The translations under genes were made by a program, and so were the position numbers. Positions 33,826 to 39,243 of a stretch of 39,243 nt of DNA are shown here, piece by piece; the first letter of the stretch is position 1; each line of letters starts with the position of its first letter. A model generated the notes under the pieces. It saw nothing but the letters and a program-made list of their open reading frames with translations, ran no database searches and was not told the DNA's origin. Source of the stretch: Bacteroidota bacterium (GTDB lineage: Bacteria > Bacteroidota > Bacteroidia > Chitinophagales > Chitinophagaceae); the NCBI GenBank assembly GCA_029560415.1, contig JAKQKY010000299.1, forward strand, positions 1 through 39,243, in the 5' to 3' direction.

Positions 33826-34647
33826 CTAAATAATGTTCTCTTTCGGTATTTCAAGGGTTATTTTATAATAAGTCTGACTGGGATCTATTTCGAAAAATAT
33901 ACGCCCATTAAGTACTTTCATCCTGCTGGCAATGTTTTTGAGTCCCAAACCCTGTGCACTATGGTTTAATTTATCAAATTCAGCCTGTACTATACCTTTG
34001 CCATCGTGGTGTAAACGCAGGTATAGGTTATTTGCATTGGCATTCTGTGTAAGATGTATAAATCCTGCATTGCTGTGTTTGATAATATTATTTACAAGTT
34101 CCTGGATGATTCTGAATACCAACAATTCCTGTTCAACTTTCAGTCTTTCCCGGTAATCATGAAATCTTGCACTTGCGTTCAGGCTGCCGCTCCCGCTGAT
34201 CTTCTGAAACAGGTCAGAAGTTGCACTTTCAAGCCCGAAATTCTTGAGCGTTGGAGGCATAAGGCTATGACTGATATTCCGGATCAGGAGGATAGCGTCA
34301 TCGATGATCTGTTTTGCGCTAAAAATACTTTGAAGTTGCTGGGCTTTTTCCTGGTTCACCAGGTTTTCATTCAGGTATAACCGGGCCGTTGCCAGGAGTG
34401 GGCCAGCATCATCATGCAGATCGGCTGCTATTCGCTGCCGCTCTTCTTCCTGGAACCTGATGGATGCATTTAATAATATCTGTTGCTTCTCCGTTTCGAG
34501 CCTTTTCATTTGAGCCTGGTACCGGATTACTTTTCGTTGATGAAATATCACGAATACAATAATACCGATGGCCAAAATGAGCATTCCCAATGTTCCTATA
34601 AACATCAGCCTCGAAATCCCTGAAGAGTCGGCCTGTAAAAAGTACAT
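33826..34647 (-). CDS. HisKA_3-type sensor histidine kinase (module 1)
   Basis: A 273-residue kinase with one membrane helix (about residues 16-35), a short coiled-coil region (IRYQAQMKRLETEKQQILL), the phosphoacceptor His78 in AADLHDDAGPLL, and a HATPase domain with IIQELVNNIIKHS and LHHDGKGIVQ. There is no periplasmic or PAS-type sensor domain. The gene starts 5 bases after the stop of the polytopic membrane protein at 34653, and the regulator follows 91 bases downstream, forming a membrane protein - kinase - regulator module that is repeated at 36855-38939. Confidence 0.92.
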   Translation of the reverse strand: MYFLQADSSGISRLMFIGTLGMLILAIGIIVFVIFHQRKVIRYQAQMKRLETEKQQILLNASIRFQEEERQRIAADLHDDAGPLLATARLYLNENLVNQEKAQQLQSIFSAKQIIDDAILLIRNISHSLMPPTLKNFGLESATSDLFQKISGSGSLNASARFHDYRERLKVEQELLVFRIIQELVNNIIKHSNAGFIHLTQNANANNLYLRLHHDGKGIVQAEFDKLNHSAQGLGLKNIASRMKVLNGRIFFEIDPSQTYYKITLEIPKENII

Positions 34648-34652
34648 TAAAG

Positions 34653-35285
34653 TTAGTTTAGGTTGTTTTTTGGGTTAAAGCTATCCAGGTTTAATTCATT
34701 AGGGATATTAAAAGATTCTTCATTAGATTCAATTTGCTCGTGTGCTAAAAAAGCAAGACTAAGTAAAATGTTTTTAGAAATGGTAACTATACTATATATA
34801 GTTCTCAATTGCTGAAGAACAATTTTATCCGTCGTAGAATCTATGAATAATAAATAGAAAAAATTTCCTGTAAAATATAAGAAAAGACCCACACAAATCC
34901 AAAATGTTATACTTTGATAAAGAGGATTTACTACCTCAGTTTTCATTTTTTCATAGAAAAAATAAATTATAAATACAATAAATGCTAGGAATTCGGTTAG
35001 CAAAGGATAGCTACTAAATTTTGAACCATTCGACATGTAATTCAAAATACAAAATATCACAAATGGAATAATTGAGTATAAGACTATCTTTTTGGCTAGT
35101 TTATTTTTATAAAGTTGATTTAAGAAAATCGCGAATAAAACATACTCAACTATAGTATAAACTCGAATAACGTTAAAGTAAAGCGGCTTTGATTTTAAAA
35201 TATTAATTGCAATTATGTTCAATAATACGAATAAAGAAAGCAAGATAGTATAAATAAAAAATACCTTTAATCCTCTTGTATTCAA
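34653..35285 (-). CDS. Polytopic membrane protein, putative detached sensor subunit (module 1)
   Basis: A 210-residue protein from a TTG at 35285, with six predicted helices (about residues 7-28, 36-58, 66-85, 92-111, 124-148 and 160-183) and a soluble tail rich in Asn/Glu. The frame stays open for 28 codons upstream to 35369 and encodes one more hydrophobic helix (ITNFFEVIPLIFCIFFY), which aligns with helix 1 of the counterpart at 38271, so the true protein is probably a seven-helix one with a non-standard start. The sequence is very AT-rich. The motif SITFWICVGLF matches PSFWIVTGVFF of the counterpart. Function unknown; it may be the sensor for the adjacent kinase (inference). The kinase starts 5 bases after its stop. 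Confidence 0.8.
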   Translation of the reverse strand: MNTRGLKVFFIYTILLSLFVLLNIIAINILKSKPLYFNVIRVYTIVEYVLFAIFLNQLYKNKLAKKIVLYSIIPFVIFCILNYMSNGSKFSSYPLLTEFLAFIVFIIYFFYEKMKTEVVNPLYQSITFWICVGLFLYFTGNFFYLLFIDSTTDKIVLQQLRTIYSIVTISKNILLSLAFLAHEQIESNEESFNIPNELNLDSFNPKNNLN

Positions 35286-35380
35286 TTTTTTATAAAAGAA
35301 AATACAAAAGATTAAAGGTATAACTTCAAAAAAGTTTGTAATGTAAGTTAAATTTTTCAGCAGTATCAGTTAATTGAGTT

Positions 35381-35388
35381 CAAATATA
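35381..35388 (-). promoter_or_regulatory. -7 element just upstream of the module 1 membrane protein
   Basis: TATATTTG on the minus strand is an exact TAnnTTTG. A transcript start about 7 bases downstream (near 35374) would fall at the beginning of the extended reading frame (35369), so the mRNA could be nearly leaderless. No clear -33 TTG is seen. Confidence 0.4.
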
Positions 35389-35440
35389 ATGAAATCAAAT
35401 AAATTACCGCTTTAAATTTACTTAGTCATTGCAGAATAAT

Positions 35441-35454
35441 GATACCAAAGTATC
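35441..35454. repeat. Inverted repeat GATAC-N4-GTATC
   Basis: Five-base arms GATAC (35441-35445) and GTATC (35450-35454), first of the palindrome cluster. Confidence 0.4.
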
Positions 35455-35558
35455 GTTTCCAAGTGATCCTAACATTTTAAAATAATTTAGTGGTTTATGA
35501 TTAATTGCAACGTAAACTTCTATCAATTCAATTTTTCACACAAGAGACAATGTTGTTT

Positions 35559-35572
35559 ACGTATTAGTACGA
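35559..35572. repeat. Near-palindrome ACGTATTAGTACGA
   Basis: It matches 12 of 14 bases of the perfect palindrome at 35697-35710, so the two look like copies of one binding site. Confidence 0.45.
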
Positions 35573-35659
35573 TACTGATCTAACTCAATCCTGTATTGCT
35601 TTTTACAGGAATAAACGGCCAAAAATGCTTTAAAAATTAAGGTAAATGTACGAAAACGA

Positions 35660-35677
35660 AATAGTAATTTTACTATT
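35660..35677. repeat. Perfect inverted repeat AATAGTAA-TT-TTACTATT
   Basis: Eight-base arms separated by two bases, located 20 bases left of the nested palindrome at 35681-35733. Confidence 0.5.
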
Positions 35678-35680
35678 AAT

Positions 35681-35733
35681 TTTTTGTAGCTTTACCTCGT
35701 ATTAATACGAATTGCTTTAAAAAACTACAAAAA
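35681..35733. promoter_or_regulatory. Nested palindrome centred on TCGTATTAATACGA
   Basis: The central 14-base perfect palindrome lies at 35697-35710. It is flanked by a second pair of perfect nine-base arms, TTTTTGTAG (35681-35689) and CTACAAAAA (35725-35733), giving a structure of 53 bases. A GCTTTA direct repeat sits inside (35689-35694 and 35714-35719). It ends at the ATG of the possible remnant, so it may be its operator or leader. Confidence 0.5.
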
Positions 35734-36046
35734 TGAGCGAATTGGAATACCTAAATATCAATGCCATTTTCCATATCTAAATGGTTTTTAATGAATTAGG
35801 GAAGATGTAACTAGGATTGAATGTCGGAATTTGGATTAAGCACTGTTCCCTGGTTTTGCATGGATAGCTTTCATTACAACCCGTTGGGCATTAAGCTTAG
35901 GAGATAATACCAACAACGATACATTTAAACTTGCATAAGTAATTGCAACAAAAGCTATTATGTTTAAGGCGGGCGATTGGGTAGATTTAAGGTTAAAAGG
36001 GAAACAATCCAAATTTTGGAGATCTACTGAATCGTATTTTTACTAA
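35733..36046 (+). pseudogene. Possible decayed short coding sequence
   Basis: From ATG 35733 the frame reads MSELEYLNINAIFHI then stops, resumes as MVFNELGKM, stops again and continues to about 35840. There the better frame shifts to one that is open from 35840 to 36046 apart from a single TAA at 35936-35938, with protein-like content (WIAFITTRWALSLGDNTNND, then FKAGDWVDLRLKGKQSKFW). Three stops and one frameshift in ~310 bases would be a broken gene. I recognise no family, and AT-rich noncoding DNA can look like this by chance. Confidence 0.25.
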
Positions 36047-36175
36047 GTAGATTTTCAAAAAACATTTGAAAACCAATCGTATATTTTATATAAGCTGTAT
36101 TTTTTACATACTAAATTGCTTAAATTACAAACGAAACCAAGAAAAAAATACTAACCCCACCAATTAACTGAAACA

Positions 36176-36841
36176 ATGTCTGCTGAAAATCAAATCAAGA
36201 TTGCCATTGCCGATGATCATAAAATATTCCGGGATGGTATTAAAATGGCCCTATCTGGCAAGACTAACCTGAAAATGCTATGGGAAGCAGAAGACGGGAA
36301 AGATATGATGCACAAAATTGCGATCAAAAAGCCAGAAGTTCTGTTAATGGATATCAGGATGCCAGAAATTGATGGCATTAATGGTATTCAGCTTATCCGA
36401 AAGGAATTTGAGGATATCAAGATCATTGTACTTACCATGTACGACGATCAGCAAATGATCAGCAAAATGATGGAAATGGGCGCCAATGCCTATCTCACTA
36501 AAACAACCGATCCCGAAGAAATTTATGAGGCCATCCTCACCTGTATGAATGATGATTTTTATTTCAATGAATTGGTCAATAAAGCCGTGATGGGGAAATT
36601 AATGCAGAAAAAAAATGTTCGGCAACATTATGGCACCAATACTCCAGTTAATTTCAATGAAAAGGAGATAAAGATCCTTCAATTATTGTCGGAAGACAAA
36701 ACAACTGAAGAAATATCCAAGATCATCTTCCTTAGTCCACGTACAATTGAGACCATCCGCCAGAATATGAAGACCAAAGTAAATGCTAAAACGATCGGTG
36801 GATTGATCATGTATGGCATGAGAAATAAATTGATCGAGTAA
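36176..36841 (+). CDS. NarL/LuxR-type response regulator, divergent, between the two modules
   Basis: A 221-residue regulator. The receiver has Asp13-Asp14, phosphoacceptor Asp59 (LLMDIRMP), ILTMYDD (written VLTMYDD here) and the switch Lys in YLTKTTDP. The C-terminal LuxR helix-turn-helix (FNEKEIKILQLLSEDKTTEE, LSPRTIETIRQNMKTKV) follows. It has no kinase next to it on its own strand, and it converges on the module 2 regulator with only 13 bases between stops. It resembles the module 1 regulator (33078) more than the module 2 regulator, so it may be a duplicate of the former that also serves one of the two kinases (inference). Confidence 0.93.
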   Translation: MSAENQIKIAIADDHKIFRDGIKMALSGKTNLKMLWEAEDGKDMMHKIAIKKPEVLLMDIRMPEIDGINGIQLIRKEFEDIKIIVLTMYDDQQMISKMMEMGANAYLTKTTDPEEIYEAILTCMNDDFYFNELVNKAVMGKLMQKKNVRQHYGTNTPVNFNEKEIKILQLLSEDKTTEEISKIIFLSPRTIETIRQNMKTKVNAKTIGGLIMYGMRNKLIE

Positions 36842-36854
36842 TAATATATCTCTA

Positions 36855-37517
36855 CTAAAACGTTACGATCCCGTTTTTTACTGCATAAATGGCAAGGCCT
36901 ACCCTGCTCTTCACATCTAACTTATCAAAAAGGCTGTCCCTGTAACTGTCGATTGACCGGGGGGTGATCTTCATGGCATGAGCGATTTCCTTATAGGTCA
37001 AATCAGTACTTGCCAGTTTAAGAAATTCAATTTCTATTTCCGAAAGCATGGCATTTTCCAGAGAAAACGGGCGGGCATTGTTTTTCTGAAATAATGAAGC
37101 GAGCTTACCGGTAGTATCCTGCGCATAATAATATCCATTCTCGGCAACCGCCAGTAAAGCTGCCTTTAACTCAGTTGGATGGATGTCCTTTTTAAGAAAA
37201 CCTTTAACACCAACCTGTAAAAGCCTGATCAGGGCAATTTCTGAATCATACATGGTAAGGATCAGTGTTTTCACTGTGGGATGTTTTCTATAAAGCCAAT
37301 GAGCGGTTTCATAGCCATCCATCCTGGGCATATTCAGGTCGAGCAACACAATATGCGGAACATGTCCTGCTTCAACAGCGGCAACCAATTCTTTTCCATC
37401 ACCTGCTACCGAAATGACCTCAAATTCATCAAATGAATTGATCAAACGGGCCAATGCATCCCTCAATAAAATATGATCATCTGCCAGGATCACCTTAAAC
37501 TTCTTGTTGCTTTTCAT
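36855..37517 (-). CDS. NarL/LuxR-type response regulator (module 2)
   Basis: A 220-residue regulator with Asp13-Asp14, phosphoacceptor Asp60 (VLLDLNMP), LILTMYDSE, switch Lys in GFLKKDIHP and a LuxR-type helix-turn-helix (LSEIEIEFLKLASTDLTYKE, ITPRSIDSYRDSLFDKL). Its start overlaps the end of the kinase gene by 23 bases (37495-37517), which points to translational coupling and a cognate pair. The receiver differs clearly from those of 33078 and 36176. Confidence 0.93.
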   Translation of the reverse strand: MKSNKKFKVILADDHILLRDALARLINSFDEFEVISVAGDGKELVAAVEAGHVPHIVLLDLNMPRMDGYETAHWLYRKHPTVKTLILTMYDSEIALIRLLQVGVKGFLKKDIHPTELKAALLAVAENGYYYAQDTTGKLASLFQKNNARPFSLENAMLSEIEIEFLKLASTDLTYKEIAHAMKITPRSIDSYRDSLFDKLDVKSRVGLAIYAVKNGIVTF

Positions 37518-38295
37518 AAAGTGGTATTTCTATTTTGATGGTTGTTCCTTCTTTTGGTTCAGAAATGACATGGCATACCCCCTGCAACATGTTTGCCCGC
37601 CGGCTCATATTCGCAAATCCATTCCCCCTTTTAATATTTGCTCCCTCCACCATTCCGATGCCGTTGTCGCAAATTTCCAATACCAGTTCCGAACTGCAAT
37701 AATGCAACCTGATATGTATTTGGGTAGCTTCTGCATGTTTCACAATATTGTTCAATGCTTCCTGAACGATCCTGAACAACAATAATTCTTTCTGAGCTTC
37801 CATAAAAATGCTATCACCCGTAACCGATAGCTTGATATTGTATAGCCGTGTTTTATTCAGTTGGTTAACTTCAAATTCAAGTGCTTTGATAAACCCGTTG
37901 TTTAAAATAATCTCCGAACTCAGGCTCCTGCTGATGTCGCTCAGGTCGTTGATGGTTTCACCAATCATTTTTACAGAGTCCTGGATTTGCAGCAGGGCAT
38001 TTGCAGCATCCTCCATATCAAGGGTATTCAGGTGTAATTTGGCAAGGGTTAACTTCTGGCCAATATTATCATGTATTTCCTGGGAAATATTCTGAAAGGT
38101 TTGTTCCTGTATTTCAAGTTGTGATTGCAACATGGCATTTTCATGACTTGCTTTCAATTCTTCCATGTTTTTAAAAAAAACATTCTGCTTTTGTTGATAC
38201 CTATAAATAATAAAAGCAATGAAAGATATTAATAATGATATCAATAGAGTACACAGTATAATAAATATAATTACTGCCTTTGTTGAATTGAACAT
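37495..38295 (-). CDS. HisKA_3-type sensor histidine kinase (module 2)
   Basis: A 266-residue kinase with one long membrane helix (residues 8-31), a coiled-coil (VFFKNMEELKASHENAMLQS), phosphoacceptor His75 in SQEIHDNIGQKLTL, and an ATPase domain with IVQEALNNIVKHAEA, LEICDNGIGM and GNGFANMSRRANML. It has no extra sensor domain. It overlaps the membrane protein gene upstream by 25 bases and the regulator downstream by 23 bases, so the three are one tightly coupled unit. Confidence 0.93.
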   Translation of the reverse strand: MFNSTKAVIIFIILCTLLISLLISFIAFIIYRYQQKQNVFFKNMEELKASHENAMLQSQLEIQEQTFQNISQEIHDNIGQKLTLAKLHLNTLDMEDAANALLQIQDSVKMIGETINDLSDISRSLSSEIILNNGFIKALEFEVNQLNKTRLYNIKLSVTGDSIFMEAQKELLLFRIVQEALNNIVKHAEATQIHIRLHYCSSELVLEICDNGIGMVEGANIKRGNGFANMSRRANMLQGVCHVISEPKEGTTIKIEIPLYEKQQEV

Positions 38296-38939
38296 AAAAA
38301 AGCTTTTATAAAAAAAACATGCATAACTAAATAAGAGAAAGTCGCTATATCATGAATTATAATAAGATTAAATTCAGATATTTTATTTTTTAGATATCCA
38401 ATCATTGCTGATGATGGTACGATTATACTCATACAAAAAAAAACACCAGTTACAATCCAAAATGATGGCTCTTTTCTTAAGTTCAGAATTGGTAGATTAT
38501 TAAAAAGTTGGTAATAATAAATTAAGCACAAAATCGACAATCCAAATCCACTTAAAGAAAATGCTTGATAGACGTGCTTTTCAAGATTATGAGTAACTAG
38601 TAAGTATATAATTAAAATTAGAATGACTATTAAAAAAAAGTTGACTTGGCGAATTTCTTCTCTTTTAGGAGTGATTTTTATTATAAAAACACTAAGAAAT
38701 GAATAATGAAAGATTAATGAAAGATTATTAATAACAGTAGCAAAAGTGAAATTGTCAAATAAGTGTGATTTGATAAAATTATTTATAATAACTATCATAC
38801 AAACTATTGAATACCAAAAAAAACCCTTCATATAATTTGGAATACTATCATTCTTTATTAAACGTATTGATAATAGAAATGAGATCAAACCTGCAATACA
38901 TTGCAAGTCAAACAATATATAATCGATCGTCTTTCCCAT
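38271..38939 (-). CDS. Seven-helix membrane protein, putative detached sensor subunit (module 2)
   Basis: A 222-residue protein from the ATG at 38939 (MGKTIDYILF); an in-frame TTG two codons upstream (38945) is less likely. Seven predicted helices span about residues 6-27, 39-57, 67-88, 100-116, 125-146, 160-183 and 192-216, with short loops and almost no soluble domain. NLRKEPSFWIVTGVFF resembles the PLYQSITFWICVGLF segment of the module 1 protein. The sequence is strongly AT-rich. The gene overlaps the kinase by 25 bases. I recognise no named family; the position and topology suggest a sensor or signal-transducing partner of the kinase. Confidence 0.82.
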   Translation of the reverse strand: MGKTIDYILFDLQCIAGLISFLLSIRLIKNDSIPNYMKGFFWYSIVCMIVIINNFIKSHLFDNFTFATVINNLSLIFHYSFLSVFIIKITPKREEIRQVNFFLIVILILIIYLLVTHNLEKHVYQAFSLSGFGLSILCLIYYYQLFNNLPILNLRKEPSFWIVTGVFFCMSIIVPSSAMIGYLKNKISEFNLIIIHDIATFSYLVMHVFFIKAFLCSIQQRQ

Positions 38940-38945
38940 ATTCAA

Positions 38946-39243
38946 ATTTCAATTACAAGAATATAGATTAATTACAAGCCCGCATAAGGAAAAATACCAC
39001 TCAATACTGTTTTTTTTCCCTTGCAAATACTAGAAAGACTTTGCAACTTTGTTCAACGTTTTTTATCCGTACCCATGACTCAACAGGTGAGACTGCCGGG
39101 CAGTCTTACCTGTTTTAACAACCTGTTGGCCTTCCGATTTTCTGGAAGCCGACCATCTTCCCCAGGTAAATCTGCAGACAATTTTTAGCAATGAGAAAAT
39201 AGAAAAAATACTACGGGATGTATTGAAAACCAACTTTTTAGTC
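38946..39243. other. Window-end intergenic region with hairpins
   Basis: About 300 bases upstream of the module 2 membrane protein. It holds a promoter-like TTG-N20-CAACTTTG pattern near 39024-39054, the strong hairpin at 39082-39114, and a smaller inverted repeat (GGCCTTCC / GGAAGCC, 39129-39136 with 39143-39149). A TACGGGATGTA sequence near 39212 resembles the TACGG repeats elsewhere. No convincing coding frame is seen. Confidence 0.5.
39082..39114. repeat. Strong 14-base-pair hairpin near the window end
   Basis: AACAGGTGAGACTG (39082-39095) pairs with CAGTCTTACCTGTT (39101-39114), one G-U pair, loop CCGGG. Only a short TTAAC follows, so it is not a classical terminator. A third copy of the arm sequence, AACCTGTTGG, lies just downstream (39120-39129). 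Confidence 0.55.

Larger units (their letters stand above)
35286..36175. other. 890-base AT-rich divergent intergenic region with palindromes
   Basis: It separates the module 1 membrane protein (minus) from the regulator at 36176 (plus). It holds a -7-like element at 35381-35388, four inverted repeats between 35441 and 35733, a possible decayed coding remnant at 35733-36046, and otherwise AT-rich sequence with no long open frame. Confidence 0.7.

Noticed and set aside
39075-39188. A 37-codon plus-strand frame beginning MTQQVRLPGS in the last 300 bases
   Set aside because: It runs through the hairpin arms, has no family resemblance and is short enough to occur by chance.
39064-39242. An open minus-strand frame running off the window end
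   Set aside because: The translation is low-quality (many Ser/Arg, no recognisable motif) and crosses the same hairpins; it could be the end of a gene but nothing supports it.
1-39243. Search for CRISPR arrays, insertion sequences, integrase or phage genes
   Set aside because: No regularly spaced repeats, transposase or integrase motifs or terminal inverted repeats were seen.

Overview
The window reads as a chromosomal segment from a Bacteroidota bacterium, most likely of the Chitinophagaceae or a close relative. The evidence is the type IX secretion (T9SS) translocon SprA, several proteins with T9SS C-terminal sorting domains, a short primary sigma factor without region 1.1 that starts with the family-typical MRQLKI, and promoter-like TAnnTTTG -7 elements. 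No prophage, insertion sequence, CRISPR array or rRNA operon is visible. One tRNA is present.

Layout. 1-2.1 kb: the end of a large secreted protein with a CHU_C/type B sorting domain, an SDR oxidoreductase and a small secreted protein. 2.3-10.3 kb: the ruvA-sprA unit on the minus strand, with sprA filling 7.3 kb. 10.4-13.4 kb: fabH and a secreted S8 subtilase (plus strand). 13.4-15.9 kb: an RsmB-type rRNA methyltransferase and the 2-oxoglutarate dehydrogenase E2 subunit (minus strand). 16.1-19.1 kb: a two-gene cassette of secreted surface proteins. 19.1-20.0 kb: rpoD. 20.3-26.7 kb: a START-like protein, an unknown protein, an LptF/LptG permease, an exported Mn-type superoxide dismutase overlapping a small membrane protein, an M20 dipeptidase and an FkbM methyltransferase. 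26.7-33.0 kb: a PAS histidine kinase, an acyltransferase 3, tRNA-Met(CAU), a tiny charged protein, a PduO-type cobalamin adenosyltransferase, an ABC ATPase, gatC, trpS and a deoxynucleoside kinase.

33.0-39.2 kb is the most unusual part. It holds two parallel copies of a membrane protein - histidine kinase - LuxR-type response regulator module, both on the minus strand, with a third response regulator facing the opposite way between them. The kinases have a single transmembrane helix and no recognisable sensor domain. The polytopic membrane proteins next to them look like detached sensor subunits. An 890-base AT-rich gap next to the first module carries a cluster of perfect or near-perfect palindromes and a possible decayed coding sequence. 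The membrane gene of the first module appears to lack its first helix if the only usual start codon is used, and its reading frame continues upstream without a stop to a region abutting a strong -7 element.

Functionally, ruvA-sprA, fabH, sucB, rpoD, gatC, trpS, the Lpt permease and the kinase are housekeeping. The T9SS translocon and its cargo proteins define the surface and secretion theme, and the duplicated two-component cluster is the accessory regulatory theme. All assignments rest on reading motifs and layout by eye; no database search was run.
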